Shown here: positions 36,366 through 46,929 of the stretch, in pieces | Layout: each line of letters begins with the position of its first letter | Position numbering within the stretch: position 1 is the stretch's first letter | The notes under the pieces: generated by a model | The model's input: only the letters and a program-made list of their open reading frames with translations | What the model was told of the DNA's origin: nothing | Database searches by the model: none | Position numbers and translations under genes: made by a program | NCBI GenBank assembly: GCA_947500415.1 | Contig: CANMRT010000002.1 | Coordinates: forward strand, 620,001-684,000 | Direction: 5' to 3' | DNA length: 64,000 nucleotides | DNA from: an uncultured Roseicyclus sp. | GTDB lineage: Bacteria > Pseudomonadota > Alphaproteobacteria > Rhodobacterales > Rhodobacteraceae

Positions 36366-38504
36366 TTACGCCGCCTTCCACTCCAACCGCCGCGCATGCA
36401 GAACCGGCTCGGTATAGCCGCTCGGCTGGTTCCGCCCCTTCAACACCAGATCCAACGCCGCCGCATAGGCGATCCCGTTGAAGCCCGGCGCCATCGGGCG
36501 ATAGGCGGGATCAGCGGCGTTTTGGTGGTCCACCACTTCGGCCATCCGGCGGAACACCTCACCCACGTCAGCCTCGGTCACAACCCCTTGGTGCAGCCAG
36601 TTGGCGATATGCTGCGCCGAAATCCGACAGGTTGCGCGATCCTCCATCAGGCCGACACCATTGAGGTCCGGCACTTTGGAGCAGCCCACACCGTGGTCAA
36701 TCCACCGCACCACATAACCCAGAATGCCTTGCGCGTTGTTTTCCACCTCGCGGATCACCTGCTCACGGGTCCAGCGTCGATAGGCCGCCAGCGGAATATC
36801 CAGAAGCGCCGTCACATAGGCCCGCCTGCCGCCCTGCTCCAACTTCTCCTGCACAGCCGCCACGTTCACCTTGTGGTAGTGGAGTGCATGCAAAGTCGCC
36901 GCCGTGGGCGATGGCACCCAGGCACAATTCGCGCCAGCCCTCGGGTGTTCGATCTTCTGCTCGATCATCTCGGCCATCGCATCGGGCTTGGCCCACATCC
37001 CCTTGCCAATCTGCGCCCGCCCGCGCAGCCCGCATTCCAGCCCAATATCTACGTTCTGGTTCTCATATGCCGTGATCCAGCCCTTCCTTTTGATGAAGTC
37101 CTTCCGGCTGAACGGCCCGGCTTCCATCGACGTGTGAATTTCATCGCCGGTGCGATCCAGGAACCCTGTGTTGATGAACGCCACCCGGTGCTTCGCCGCC
37201 CGAATGCACTCTTTCAGGTTCACAGACGTCCGTCGCTCCTCATCCATGATGCCGAGCTTGACGGTGTATCGCTCCAACCCCAACGCCGCCTCGACCCTTG
37301 TGAAAATCTCGTCGGAAAAGGCCACTTCCTCCGGCCCATGCATCTTGGGTTTTACGACATAGACAGACCCGGAAACCGAGTTCCCCCCCTCCCGCGCCAA
37401 ATCATGCTTCGCGATCAGCGTGGTGATCATCGCATCCATCAGCCCCTCGAAGGCCTCGGACCCATCACGCAGAAGGATGGCAGGGTTCGTCATCAGATGG
37501 CCCACATTACGCACCAGCATCAACGCCCGGCCCTTCACAGTCATCTCCGCGCCATCGGGCGCGACAAACGCCTTGTCGCCCGCCAGCCGCCGCGTCATCT
37601 GCGCGCCGCCTTTCTCGAACGTTTCTTCCAGATCGCCGCGCATCAGACCCAGCCAATTGGAATAGGCCTGCACCTTGTCCTCGGCATCCACGCAGGCCAC
37701 GGAATCCTCGCAATCCATGATGGCCGAGACCGCCGCCTCCATCCGCACATCGGCCAATCCCGCTTGGTCGCGCGCGCCGATGGGATGGGCGCGGTCGAAC
37801 ACCAACTCCACATGCAACCCGTTGTTAACCAGCAAGATCGCATCCGGCGCCTTCGCCCGCCCCGAATGGCCCGCGAACTGCGCCGGATCCGCCAGCGGCT
37901 TGTCATCGATCAGCAGCGCACCCTTTTCCACATGGTAGCGCCGCACATCGGCGTGCGACGCGCCGACAATCGGAAAGGTGTCATCCAGAAAAACCCGCGC
38001 GCGAGCCACAACGCGCGCGCCCCGACCCCGGTCATAGCCGCCCGGCGTGGGCAGGCTGCCCATGGCGTCGGTCCCGTAAAACGCATCATAAAGGCTGCCC
38101 CACCGCGCATTCGCGGCGTTCAACGCGAACCGAGCATTGGTGATAGGCACCACCAACTGCGGCCCGGCAACATGGGCGATCTCAGGGTCGATCTTGCTGG
38201 TTTCAATGCTGAAATCTGGCCCCTCGGGCACCAGATAGCCGATCTCTTCCAGAAAAGCTTTGTAAGCATCGGGATCATGGGGCTCGTCCCGCCGCGCCAC
38301 ATGCCAAGCGTCAATCTTGCCCTGCACGGCCTCGCGCTTCTCCAAAAGCGCCGCGTTTTTCGGGGCCAGATCATGCAAAAGCGCTGAAAAGGCAGACCAG
38401 AAAGCCTCTGGCTCAACACCGCTGCCCGGAAGCGCCCGCGCCTCGACAAATTCCGCCAATTCCGCCGCGACCTGAAGGCCGTCTCTCTCCACCCGGTCGG
38501 CCAT
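36366..38504 (-). CDS. glcB: Malate synthase G
   Basis: 712 residues, the length of the G isoform. It condenses glyoxylate with acetyl-CoA to malate in the glyoxylate shunt. Recognisable segments are [29 protein letters not shown], ...[22 protein letters not shown] and [46 protein letters not shown], which include the catalytic Arg, Glu and Asp regions. aceA is not in this window. Confidence 0.96.
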   Translation of the reverse strand: MADRVERDGLQVAAELAEFVEARALPGSGVEPEAFWSAFSALLHDLAPKNAALLEKREAVQGKIDAWHVARRDEPHDPDAYKAFLEEIGYLVPEGPDFSIETSKIDPEIAHVAGPQLVVPITNARFALNAANARWGSLYDAFYGTDAMGSLPTPGGYDRGRGARVVARARVFLDDTFPIVGASHADVRRYHVEKGALLIDDKPLADPAQFAGHSGRAKAPDAILLVNNGLHVELVFDRAHPIGARDQAGLADVRMEAAVSAIMDCEDSVACVDAEDKVQAYSNWLGLMRGDLEETFEKGGAQMTRRLAGDKAFVAPDGAEMTVKGRALMLVRNVGHLMTNPAILLRDGSEAFEGLMDAMITTLIAKHDLAREGGNSVSGSVYVVKPKMHGPEEVAFSDEIFTRVEAALGLERYTVKLGIMDEERRTSVNLKECIRAAKHRVAFINTGFLDRTGDEIHTSMEAGPFSRKDFIKRKGWITAYENQNVDIGLECGLRGRAQIGKGMWAKPDAMAEMIEQKIEHPRAGANCAWVPSPTAATLHALHYHKVNVAAVQEKLEQGGRRAYVTALLDIPLAAYRRWTREQVIREVENNAQGILGYVVRWIDHGVGCSKVPDLNGVGLMEDRATCRISAQHIANWLHQGVVTEADVGEVFRRMAEVVDHQNAADPAYRPMAPGFNGIAYAAALDLVLKGRNQPSGYTEPVLHARRLEWKAA

Positions 38505-38564
38505 GCCGCCCCTCCCCTTTTCATGCTTCGGAAAGGTCTAAGCCAGCGCCCGCGCCCCGGCAAC

Positions 38565-38714
38565 CTACGCCCGGGGCCGCTCCGCCCGGCACCGGTCCGA
38601 ACAATAGCGCACCTCGTCCCAGGCTTTCGCCCACTTCTTGCGCCAGGTGAACGGACGCCCACAGGTCACGCAGGTCTTTTGCGGCAGGTCGGATTTCTTG
38701 CGCATCTTGGCCAT
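38565..38714 (-). CDS. DUF2256 protein
   Basis: 49 residues from the ATG at 38714 ([20 protein letters not shown]); an ATG at 38726 would add four residues, and neither has a good ribosome site. Two CxxC-like pairs (CVTCG near the start, YCSDRC near the end) bracket a basic, Trp-rich helix ([14 protein letters not shown]), exactly the DUF2256 pattern, and suggest a zinc ribbon. Function unknown; related genes are often found beside photolyase/cryptochrome genes, not the case here. Confidence 0.85.
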   Translation of the reverse strand: MAKMRKKSDLPQKTCVTCGRPFTWRKKWAKAWDEVRYCSDRCRAERPRA

Positions 38715-38799
38715 GGTTGGGGACATAAGGCCCGACGCCGCCCGGACCAGAGGTCGGATTTTGCATTTTCAGGGAATAGAAATGAGCGGGTCAGCGCGC

Positions 38800-40929
38800 T
38801 TACGGCGACCAGAGGCGCTGCCCTTGATGGCGCCGCGCGGTGTCCAGCCGCAAGCCATCAGGGCCCACCGAGAGCGCCACGGCGCCGGTGCGGGCCAGAA
38901 TAGTTGGGCTAAAGAGCAAGCAGGTTTGAGCTTCCTGCGCATTCGCCGCGCCCAGCGGCGGTGCGGTTGCAATCAGTCGGGCAAGGCTGTCGGCCTCCGC
39001 TTCAAGCAACGCATCGGTCGGTTCATCCGGCCAGCTATTCACAACAACAACCGGGTAGCGCGCACACACCTCCGCCGCCTCACGCGAAGCGGCGCGCCCG
39101 GTGCCGTGCCAAAGCGTCAAACCTCCCAGGTCAGCCACCTGCCCTGCGCCGGCCTCCGCCCAAGCGCCACGCGCCGCAGCACTCTCCTGATCCGCCGGAT
39201 CGCCATCATTCTCCAGCCAGATACCAGCCACAAAGCCATCGCCGCGCGGACGGCTCAGGGCGCGGCCGTCCTCCGTCATGCGCCCAACCAAACCACCGCT
39301 TTCCGACACCAACGCCAAGGGCCGCTCCGCCCCCGTCCAGATCACCATCGCGACCACCACCGGCAGCGCCATCACCCAGCGCCCGCGCCCTTTCCACAGG
39401 CACAGGCCGATGCCACCCAAAGCGATCATCGCCAGCACCGCACCAGGCGGGCTTGGCACCATCTCCACCGCGCCCGGCAGGTCCGCAATCCGCTCCGCCA
39501 CGCCCAAGATCCACTCCAGCGCCTTTTCCATGATCCAGAAGGCAACCCACGACAGACCGAACGGCGTCAGCATTAGGGCCAGCACCGCAAACGGGATCAC
39601 GATGGAGCCCATGACCGGCACCGTCAGCAGGTTCGCGGGCAACCCGTAAACCGCCAGCCGGTTGAAATGCGCCGCCGCGAAAGGGGCCGTCGCCCCGCCC
39701 GCTACGACCGACGAGACCACCAGCGCCCAGACCCCCTTCACCCATCCGGGCCAATTGCGCATCCACGCTGCCCCTTGCAGCCCGTTGAAGATCGCCACCA
39801 GCGCCGTTGTCGCCGCAAATGACATCTGGAACCCGGGTGACATCAGCGTCTCGGGCCGCCTGAGCAGCACGATGATCGCCGCGATGGCAACCGAGCGCAG
39901 GGTGATCGCGCGCCGGTCCAGCAGGACCGCCGTGAACATCACCGCCACCTGAATGAACGCGCGTTCCGTCGCCACGTTCCCACCCGACAAGGCCAGATAA
40001 AACGCCCCCGCAACCAACGCACTCGCAGCCGCCCATTTGCGGATCGGATAGCGCAGGGCCAGCGGCGGGATCAGCGCCAGCAACACGCGCAAAGCGGCAT
40101 AGACGAACCCCGTCAACAGCCCCATGTGCAGGCCCGAAATCGCCAGCAAATGCGCGATATTGCTGTCGCGCATGTCCTGGATCGGCCCCTGCTCAAGGCC
40201 AGAGCGATCTCCTGTTAAAACCGCTGCGGCAAAGGCCCCCGGCTGGCCCGGGATCGCCGCTTGAATGGCCGCCGACATCCGCATCCGCAGGCTGAAAAGC
40301 GGCGTTGCCCCGGCCTCTGGCGCCTCCAACAACAGCGCAGGCACACGGGTGTAGCCAACCCCACCAAGCGACTGAAACCAAGCGTGGCGTTGAAAATCGA
40401 AACCTTCGGGCTCTGCCGCCCCGCCCGGCGGGCTGAGGTGGCCGGTCATCATCACAATCGCACCCGGCACCGGGTCGAGATATCCCTGTTCGCCATGCAG
40501 TGAGACGCGCACCCGCAGTGGAACATTGCGCACATTGTCCAGCCGGACCTGATCCAGCGTGATCCGAACCGCATCGCTGGCCGATCGGTCGATGCCCACA
40601 ATCCGCCCTTCAATCGGGCCATAATATCGGAAATCCATCACCGGACCCGCCACCTGGTGCGCGCGCCAGCCTGCAACGCAGACGCCAAGCGCCACCAATG
40701 CAAGCGCAATGCCAATCGGCCCCAACACCTCGCGCCGCCACGCGAACAACACGGCCCCGAGCGCGACGGCCAATCCGGCCAAACTGTAGCCCGCCAGTCC
40801 CGGCTCCACCGGCAATGCAAAATAAACACCGACACCCACGCCCAGACACACGGCCGCCCACGGCATCAGCGCCCCGCGCTGGCCTTGCTGGACCGCGTTC
40901 ACCGCGCCGAATATCGAGCCGGCCTTCAC
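38800..40929 (-). CDS. comEC: ComEC/Rec2 family DNA uptake protein
   Basis: 709 residues. An N-terminal DUF4131-type region with several membrane segments is followed by the Competence domain, where SNIAHLLAISGLHMGLLTGFVYAAL is the hallmark and ...VATERAFIQVAVMF the second signature. It should form the inner-membrane channel that takes up single-stranded DNA. The C-terminal metallo-beta-lactamase part is shortened and shows no HxHxDH motif, as in many alphaproteobacterial members. Divergent from gltX across 108 bases. Confidence 0.9.
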   Translation of the reverse strand: MKAGSIFGAVNAVQQGQRGALMPWAAVCLGVGVGVYFALPVEPGLAGYSLAGLAVALGAVLFAWRREVLGPIGIALALVALGVCVAGWRAHQVAGPVMDFRYYGPIEGRIVGIDRSASDAVRITLDQVRLDNVRNVPLRVRVSLHGEQGYLDPVPGAIVMMTGHLSPPGGAAEPEGFDFQRHAWFQSLGGVGYTRVPALLLEAPEAGATPLFSLRMRMSAAIQAAIPGQPGAFAAAVLTGDRSGLEQGPIQDMRDSNIAHLLAISGLHMGLLTGFVYAALRVLLALIPPLALRYPIRKWAAASALVAGAFYLALSGGNVATERAFIQVAVMFTAVLLDRRAITLRSVAIAAIIVLLRRPETLMSPGFQMSFAATTALVAIFNGLQGAAWMRNWPGWVKGVWALVVSSVVAGGATAPFAAAHFNRLAVYGLPANLLTVPVMGSIVIPFAVLALMLTPFGLSWVAFWIMEKALEWILGVAERIADLPGAVEMVPSPPGAVLAMIALGGIGLCLWKGRGRWVMALPVVVAMVIWTGAERPLALVSESGGLVGRMTEDGRALSRPRGDGFVAGIWLENDGDPADQESAAARGAWAEAGAGQVADLGGLTLWHGTGRAASREAAEVCARYPVVVVNSWPDEPTDALLEAEADSLARLIATAPPLGAANAQEAQTCLLFSPTILARTGAVALSVGPDGLRLDTARRHQGQRLWSP

Positions 40930-41037
40930 CCTTGTCGCCCCTTCGCAACCGGTTTAGTCACCCGCCAAACGTGCCACGACGTGGTTTAAGAATGGTTAAC
41001 GCGGGCCCATGCCAGTAACCCGCCGGAAAGGTCCGAC

Positions 41038-42447
41038 ATGTCCAAGCAAGCCCGCATCGTCACTCGCATTGCGCCCTCGCCCACCGGGATGATGCACATC
41101 GGCACCGCGCGCACGGGGCTCTTCAACTGGCTCTTCGCGCGCAAGCACGGCGGCCAATTTGTGCTGCGGATCGAGGATACGGACCGCGAGCGTTCCACGC
41201 CTGAGGCGACCCAGGCGATCCTTGACGGTATGGCCTGGCTTGGTCTGGACTACGATGGCGAGGCCGTCAGTCAATTCGCCCGCGCCGACCGCCACCGCGA
41301 GGTGGCCGAGCAGATGCTGGCCGACGGCACTGCCTATAAGTGCTTCTCGACGCAGGAAGAAATCGCGGCCTTCCGTGATGCTGCGCGGGAAAAGGGCGAA
41401 AGCACGTTGTTCCTCAGCCCCTGGCGCGACCGTACCGATCACCCCGATGCGCCGTTCGTGATCCGCCTAAAGGCCCCCCGCGAAGGCACCACCATCATTG
41501 CCGACAAGGTGCAGGGTGACGTGACGATCCAGAACGCCACGCTCGACGATATGATCCTACTCCGCTCTGACGGGACGCCAACCTATATGCACGCCGTGGT
41601 TGTGGACGATCACGACATGGGCGTCACCCATGTGATCCGGGGCGACGACCACCTCAACAACGCCGCCCGGCAGATCCAGATATACACCGCCATGGGTTGG
41701 TCGCAGCCCGTTTGGGCGCACATTCCGCTGATCCACGGCGAAGACGGCAAGAAGCTGTCCAAACGCCACGGCGCGACCGGCGTTATGGAATACGCCGAAA
41801 TGGGCATACCTGCAGCAGCGATGCGCAATTACCTCGCGCGCCTTGGCTGGTCCCACGGCGATGATGAGCTCTTCACCGACGCCCAGGCTCGCGAATGGTT
41901 CGATCTCGACGGCATCGGCAAGTCTCCCGCACGCCTCGACATGAAGAAACTGGCCAATGTCGCAGGCTGGCATATCGCAGCCACGGATGACGCGGAATTG
42001 GTAGACCAGATCACCACCTATCTTGCGCTCAACAACCAACCGCCTCTTTCGCAGGCGCAGCAAGATGGCCTTAAAGCCGCGATGTACTGCCTAAAAGACC
42101 GCGCGAAAAATCTGCCCGACATCCTCGATAAGGCCCGGTTTGTGCTGGAAAATCGCCCGCTCGCGCTCGATGAAAAGGCCGTGAACAGCCTCGATCCTGT
42201 ATCCCGTAGTATACTGAGTGAATTGACTGCGCAGTTGCAGAATGCTAGCTGGTCCCGTGACACGCTGGAGGGTGTACTCAACGCCACCGCGGACTCCCAT
42301 GGGTTGAAATTCGGCAAGCTTGCCGGACCGCTGCGCGCGGCCCTGTCGGGTAGAACCGTCTCTCCGTCCGTGTTCGATATGATGCTTGTCTTGGGCCAGA
42401 CCGAAACCCTCGCCCGACTGACAGATGCGGCCTCCCTCGACACCTGA
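41038..42447 (+). CDS. gltX: Glutamate-tRNA ligase
   Basis: 469 residues. HIGH-type motif in [21 protein letters not shown], and the KMSKS-type loop reads [11 protein letters not shown]. The anticodon-binding helical domain is complete. A non-discriminating enzyme is likely because gatB occurs at 15.4 kb, so Glu-tRNA(Gln) can be corrected by transamidation. Followed by gltA in the same direction. Confidence 0.97.
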   Translation: MSKQARIVTRIAPSPTGMMHIGTARTGLFNWLFARKHGGQFVLRIEDTDRERSTPEATQAILDGMAWLGLDYDGEAVSQFARADRHREVAEQMLADGTAYKCFSTQEEIAAFRDAAREKGESTLFLSPWRDRTDHPDAPFVIRLKAPREGTTIIADKVQGDVTIQNATLDDMILLRSDGTPTYMHAVVVDDHDMGVTHVIRGDDHLNNAARQIQIYTAMGWSQPVWAHIPLIHGEDGKKLSKRHGATGVMEYAEMGIPAAAMRNYLARLGWSHGDDELFTDAQAREWFDLDGIGKSPARLDMKKLANVAGWHIAATDDAELVDQITTYLALNNQPPLSQAQQDGLKAAMYCLKDRAKNLPDILDKARFVLENRPLALDEKAVNSLDPVSRSILSELTAQLQNASWSRDTLEGVLNATADSHGLKFGKLAGPLRAALSGRTVSPSVFDMMLVLGQTETLARLTDAASLDT

Positions 42448-42541
42448 AAAGGGGGGCTAACGGGGCCTCAGAAACATTGGGCCAGCCCCTGCCCCACCAC
42501 CGGCTATTCCGCCGGTGCGCCAGTTGCTTGAAGGGACGAAC

Positions 42542-43840
42542 ATGGCCGACAACCAGACCAGAACCGCCACCTTGACGATTGACGGCACATCTTACGATTT
42601 GCCTATGCATTCCCCCACCGCAGGCCCCGATGTGATCGACATCGGCAAGCTCTACGGTCAGGCGGGCGTCTTCACCCACGATCCGGGCTTTACCTCCACC
42701 TCCGCGTGCGAAAGCTCCATCACCTTCATCGATGGCGGCAAGGGCGAGCTTCTGCATCGCGGCTACCCCATCGACCAGCTGGCTGAACAGTCGAACTATA
42801 TCGAAGTCTGCTTCCTGCTGCTTTACGGCTACCTGCCCTCCAAAGCGGAATACGAACACTTCGAGGCGACGATCACCCGCCACACCATGCTGCACGAGCA
42901 GATGGCCAACTTCTTCCGTGGCTTCCGCCGCGACGCGCACCCGATGGCCGTTATGGTCGGTGTTGTTGGCGCCATGTCGGCCTTCTACCACGACTCAACC
43001 GACATCAACGATCCGCGCCAGCGCGAGATCGCCTCGCATCGCCTGATCGCCAAAATGCCAACAATCGCGGCCTGGGCCTACAAATACACCATCGGCCAGC
43101 CCTTCGTGTATCCGCGCAACGACATGTCCTATGCCGCAAACTTCCTGCGCATGTGCTTCGCTGTCCCGGCTGAGGAATATGTCGTTGATCCGATCCTTGA
43201 GACGGCGATGGACCGCATCTTCACACTGCACGCGGATCACGAACAGAATGCCTCCACCTCCACGGTGCGTCTGGCCTCGTCTTCGGGCGCGAACCCCTTC
43301 GCGTGTATCGCGGCAGGTATCGCCTGCCTCTGGGGTCCTGCCCACGGCGGCGCAAACCAGGCCTGTCTTGAGATGCTCGAAGAAATCGGAACGGTCGACC
43401 GCATCCCCGAATTCATCGCCCGCGCGAAAGACAAGAACGACGACTACCGCCTGATGGGCTTCGGTCACCGCGTCTACAAAAACCATGATCCGCGCGCGAC
43501 GGTGATGAAGAAGTCTGCCGACGAAGTGTTGGAACTGCTGGGTGTCGAGAACAACCCGAAATTGCAGGTCGCCAAAGAGCTTGAGAAGCAGGCCTTGAAC
43601 GATCCGTATTTCGCCGACAAAAAGCTGTTCCCGAATGTCGATTTCTACTCGGGCATCATTCTTGAGGCGATGGGCTTCCCCACCTCGATGTTCACTCCGA
43701 TCTTCGCGCTCTCGCGGACCGTAGGCTGGATTTCACAGTGGAAAGAGCAACTCGCCGATCCGGCGCTGAAAATCGGTCGCCCCCGGCAGCTCTATATGGG
43801 TGAGACGACGCGCGACTACATCCACATCGACAAGCGCTGA
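42542..43840 (+). CDS. gltA: Citrate synthase
   Basis: 432 residues from the ATG at 42542 (AAGGGA upstream). A type II, hexameric-type citrate synthase. [27 protein letters not shown], the catalytic His segments ([43 protein letters not shown] and [15 protein letters not shown]) and the Asp near [13 protein letters not shown] are all intact. Enters acetyl-CoA into the TCA cycle and complements malate synthase nearby. Confidence 0.97.
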   Translation: MADNQTRTATLTIDGTSYDLPMHSPTAGPDVIDIGKLYGQAGVFTHDPGFTSTSACESSITFIDGGKGELLHRGYPIDQLAEQSNYIEVCFLLLYGYLPSKAEYEHFEATITRHTMLHEQMANFFRGFRRDAHPMAVMVGVVGAMSAFYHDSTDINDPRQREIASHRLIAKMPTIAAWAYKYTIGQPFVYPRNDMSYAANFLRMCFAVPAEEYVVDPILETAMDRIFTLHADHEQNASTSTVRLASSSGANPFACIAAGIACLWGPAHGGANQACLEMLEEIGTVDRIPEFIARAKDKNDDYRLMGFGHRVYKNHDPRATVMKKSADEVLELLGVENNPKLQVAKELEKQALNDPYFADKKLFPNVDFYSGIILEAMGFPTSMFTPIFALSRTVGWISQWKEQLADPALKIGRPRQLYMGETTRDYIHIDKR

Positions 43841-43862
43841 TCGCGCGCTTCGCAAACGTCAT

Positions 43863-43889
43863 CGGCCGCCCCACCCGGGCGGCCGTTTT
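43863..43889 (+). terminator. gltA terminator
   Basis: CGGCCGCCC (43863-43871) and GGGCGGCCG (43877-43885) form a perfect 9-bp stem around CACCC, followed by TTTT. Confidence 0.9.
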
Positions 43890-43890
43890 G

Positions 43891-43996
43891 CGTTCAAGTG
43901 AACGCATGTCACAGTGGCTGAGAATATCCGTTCAACTGAACGCAGTTTTCCAAAAAAACCTGCTCACATGAACGCATCTGCGTTCACCTGAACGCA
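43891..43996. repeat. Four copies of CGTTCANNTGAACGCA between gltA and sufE
   Basis: Copies lie at 43891-43906 (centre AG), 43929-43944 (AC), 43961-43976 (left arm degenerate, TGCTCA) and 43981-43996 (CC). Three have perfect 6-bp arms CGTTCA/TGAACG plus a conserved CA on the right that gives all four the same orientation. The gap lies between the 3' ends of two convergent genes and starts just after the gltA terminator. No gene is visible here. Confidence 0.92.
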
Positions 43997-43997
43997 T

Positions 43998-44408
43998 TCA
44001 GGCGGCCTCAGAGGCCAGAAAACGGATCCGCTCCACCATCGCGCGCACCCCGTTTGAACGTTGCGATGACAGATGTTCATCCAACCCCAACCGCCCCAAT
44101 TCCGCCGGTGCATCCACCGCCAGAACCTCCCCATGGGACAACCCGCCATATAGCGCGTGGAGCACCGCGATCAGCCCGCGCACGATGATCGCGTCGCTGT
44201 CGCCCTGAAAATCAAAGGTATTCCCTTCGATACGCGGCAAAATCCAGACCTGGCTGGCGCATCCATCGACCTTGGTGGCGGGCACTTTTACTGCATCATC
44301 CAGCGGCTCCATGGCCTTGCCCAATTCGATCACGTGGCGATAGCGCTCTTCCCAATCGTCAAGGAATTCAAAGGTTTCCGCGATTTCTTCGAAGGCTTCG
44401 CTTGCCAT
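43998..44408 (-). CDS. sufE: SufE-like sulfur acceptor
   Basis: 136 residues from the ATG at 44408. It accepts sulfur from the SufS desulfurase during iron-sulfur cluster assembly. The acceptor Cys50 sits in KVPATKVDGCASQVW, and the EFLDDWEERYRHVIELG opening is typical. Other suf genes are not in the window. The frame is open upstream, but the extension is low in coding character. The stop abuts the palindromic repeat cluster. Confidence 0.92.
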   Translation of the reverse strand: MASEAFEEIAETFEFLDDWEERYRHVIELGKAMEPLDDAVKVPATKVDGCASQVWILPRIEGNTFDFQGDSDAIIVRGLIAVLHALYGGLSHGEVLAVDAPAELGRLGLDEHLSSQRSNGVRAMVERIRFLASEAA

Positions 44409-44562
44409 TGCCACTCTCCCGACGGGTTGGTTTGGCTTCAGGTAGGCCGTGCGCCGCGCGAGGTAAAGGGCAACAGGTTTGAACGCGCGTCCGCGCAGTG
44501 CTTTCCAAGCCAGCCATGATCCGCTAGGCAAGGGCAATACTGACTGCCCGAAGGGTTCATTG

Positions 44563-45009
44563 ATGCTATTGCGCGCCGTACTTCTCCTGTCTCTGACCCT
44601 TTCGATCGCGGCCTGTGACAGTCGCCTGAACCCGTTGAACTGGTTTGGCGGCGACCGCGAGCAACGTATTCGCGTTGACCCCAGCGAGGCAGGTGGAACT
44701 GTGGCCGATCCTCGCGGCTTAGTCACTGAAATCACACAGCTTTCCGTCGAACAGACAACCTCTGGCGCGATCCTGCGAGCAACGGGTGTAACGCCGTCGC
44801 AGGGCTATTTCGATGCGGAGCTCGTGTTGGTTGAAATCAACAACGGCGCCATCGTTTTTGACTTCCGCGCCGCCGCCCCGCAAGGCAACCAGCAGCCCGG
44901 CGTCCAAAGCATCACCGCAGGTGTGACGCTGACGAATGGAGAGCTCGCCGGTGTTCGCACCATCACGGTGATAGCAGCGCAGAACCGGCGCACGGTGTCG
45001 CGTCGCTGA
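44563..45009 (+). CDS. Conserved lipoprotein of unknown function
   Basis: 148 residues from the ATG at 44563 (GAAGGG ten bases upstream). Lipoprotein signal AVLLLSLTLSIAAC, then a mature beta-rich domain of about 125 residues (DPRGLVTEITQLSVEQTTSGAILRATG..., GVTLTNGELAGVRTITVIAAQNRRTVSRR). I do not recognise the family; the domain looks immunoglobulin-like by strand pattern only. Divergent from sufE. Confidence 0.7.
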   Translation: MLLRAVLLLSLTLSIAACDSRLNPLNWFGGDREQRIRVDPSEAGGTVADPRGLVTEITQLSVEQTTSGAILRATGVTPSQGYFDAELVLVEINNGAIVFDFRAAAPQGNQQPGVQSITAGVTLTNGELAGVRTITVIAAQNRRTVSRR

Positions 45010-45048
45010 CATTAGCGTCGCGGCATAAACCGTTGAAGATAAACAGCG

Positions 45049-46209
45049 TCAGACCGATACGATCTTGATTTTCTGACCCTTGGCTGACAGCGCAATTTCG
45101 CCATTCAGCAGGCGTTCAGCGTCCGCCCCGAACACCTCATGCCGCCATCCGGCCGACCACACGCCTTGCGTGTGGCCCGATGCGATATCGTCCAAATCAC
45201 TGGACGACGCGATCAGCTTCGGCGCAACGCTCGCCTCTTCCGCTTTGGCCTTCAACAACACCCGCAACAGATCCGCGAGCGCGGGATTAAGGTTCGAGCG
45301 GTCTTTGCCGTGTACCGGTTTCGGCACATCGGAATTCGGCACGGCCAAGCCACGTGCCACAGCCGCAATCAGGCCTTCAGCAATCGCTCCTTTACGGGCA
45401 TCGCGCAGCAGCAACCGAGATTTTGATAGGTCTTGCAATGACTTAGGCTTGGTTCCCGCAAGCTCCATCAAGGCGTCATCTTTGACAACGCGATTGCGCG
45501 GGATGTTCTTTTCCTGCGCGTAGGTCTCACGGAACGCTGCCAATTCGCGTGCAATCGCGACCATCCGGCCCGAATTCGAGCGCAGCTTCAAACGCCGCCA
45601 CGCCTCTTCCGGTTTAACCACGTAATTGCTAGCGTCCGTCAGCTGCGCCAGCTCTTCTTCCACCCAGTGGGTCCGCGCTGTGCGCGCCAATTCCGCCGAA
45701 AGATACTCATAAATCTGGCGCAGATGAGTGACGTCCGCGATTGCATAGGTTTTCTGCGCATCGCTCAGCGGGCGCCGTGACCAATCGGTGAAACGGCTGG
45801 ATTTATCCAGGCTTGCCTTGGCAATCCGGCGCACCAATGTCTCGTAGCCCACCTGATCCCCGAAGCCACAAACCATAGCCGCTACTTGCGTGTCGAAAAG
45901 CGGCGTCGGCACCACGTCACCTTCGACGTGAAAAATCTCAAGATCCTGCCGCGCGGCATGGAAGACTTTGACAACATTGGTGTTTTTGAACAGCTCGTAG
46001 AGCGGCTCAAGCGACATGCCTTCGGACAACGGATCGATCAGAACGGCATCTGTATCGTCCTCGCCGGGCAAGGCGACCTGCACCAGACAAAGCTGCGCGA
46101 AGTAGGTCCGCTCGCGCAGAAATTCGGTGTCGACGGTGACGTAGGGCACTTCCGCCGCACGGGCGCAGAAGGCAGCAAGCTCTTCGGTGGTGGTCAGGGT
46201 GTTTGGCAC
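45049..46209 (-). CDS. rnd: Ribonuclease D
   Basis: 386 residues. The DEDD exonuclease core is intact: VTVDTEFLRERTYF (D, E), VFHAARQDLEIF (D), and the fourth Asp-Tyr region near AIADVTHLRQIYEYL. A HRDC domain follows (around RVVKDDALMELAGTKPKSLQDLSKS). Trims tRNA 3' ends. Lies downstream of purM-purN on the same strand with a 123-base gap. Confidence 0.95.
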   Translation of the reverse strand: MPNTLTTTEELAAFCARAAEVPYVTVDTEFLRERTYFAQLCLVQVALPGEDDTDAVLIDPLSEGMSLEPLYELFKNTNVVKVFHAARQDLEIFHVEGDVVPTPLFDTQVAAMVCGFGDQVGYETLVRRIAKASLDKSSRFTDWSRRPLSDAQKTYAIADVTHLRQIYEYLSAELARTARTHWVEEELAQLTDASNYVVKPEEAWRRLKLRSNSGRMVAIARELAAFRETYAQEKNIPRNRVVKDDALMELAGTKPKSLQDLSKSRLLLRDARKGAIAEGLIAAVARGLAVPNSDVPKPVHGKDRSNLNPALADLLRVLLKAKAEEASVAPKLIASSSDLDDIASGHTQGVWSAGWRHEVFGADAERLLNGEIALSAKGQKIKIVSV

Positions 46210-46332
46210 AGGATTTTGTTTTGTATCGTTGGGAATAGGGGCCGTTTGGCGGTGATAGAGGAGGTTTGCCGCGAAGGGAAGAGAGGGACGTGGAACTGCG
46301 CGTCTCAGTGTCCCATCGCCTATGATCTAAGC

Positions 46333-46929
46333 CTACGAAGGCAGATGAACAGGCGTCCGATCGCCAGCTGCATAGCGGCGCAACACGGCGGGGTAGAGTT
46401 GATGTTCCAGTGGCAGAATGCGCCCCGCGAGCGTGTCGGGCGTATCACCAGGCAAGATCGGCACCCGGGCTTGGCCAAGGATTGGGCCGTCGTCGAGCTC
46501 TGGCGTGACCTCGTGCACGGTACACCCTGCCTCAGTATCGCCCGCCTCAATGGCCCGCGCATGGGTGTTTAACCCTTTGTATTTAGGCAATAAAGATGGG
46601 TGTATGTTGAGCATCCGCCCGTCCCATTGCGTCACGAATTCAGCGGTCAGGATGCGCATGAACCCCGCGAGGCAAAGGATGTCGGGAGTGTGCTCCACCA
46701 GGGCGCTTTGCAAAGCAGCCTCAAACGCCACGCGGTCCCCATTGAACTGCCGGTGATCCACGCAATCCGTTGGAATCCCAAGCGCTTCGGCCCTTTCAAG
46801 CCCTGCGACATCCGGAACGTTAGAGACAACCAGACAGGGCCGCGCGGGATGGTCGCGGGTCATGGACCGCGCAAGCGCCACCATGTTGGAGCCGCCGCCG
46901 GAAATCAGGATCGCGACGCGCTTGGTCAC
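46333..46929 (-). CDS. purN: Phosphoribosylglycinamide formyltransferase
   Basis: 198 residues. Purine synthesis step 3 with 10-formyl-THF. The family fingerprint is complete: [15 protein letters not shown], catalytic [16 protein letters not shown]...[46 protein letters not shown] with the Asn-His-Asp triad. The start overlaps the purM stop by four bases, so the two are translated together. Confidence 0.97.
   Translation of the reverse strand: MTKRVAILISGGGSNMVALARSMTRDHPARPCLVVSNVPDVAGLERAEALGIPTDCVDHRQFNGDRVAFEAALQSALVEHTPDILCLAGFMRILTAEFVTQWDGRMLNIHPSLLPKYKGLNTHARAIEAGDTEAGCTVHEVTPELDDGPILGQARVPILPGDTPDTLAGRILPLEHQLYPAVLRRYAAGDRTPVHLPS

Noticed and set aside
36396-38387. 663-codon forward open frame opposite malate synthase G
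   Set aside because: The opposite strand is a full-length, motif-complete glcB; the product here is His/Arg/Pro-rich in the manner of antisense shadows.
43891-43996. The four GTTCA palindromes as LexA boxes
   Set aside because: Their centre spacing (TTCA-N2-TGAA) does not match GTTC/GAAC-N7-GAAC direct repeats, and they lie between gene ends, not at a promoter.
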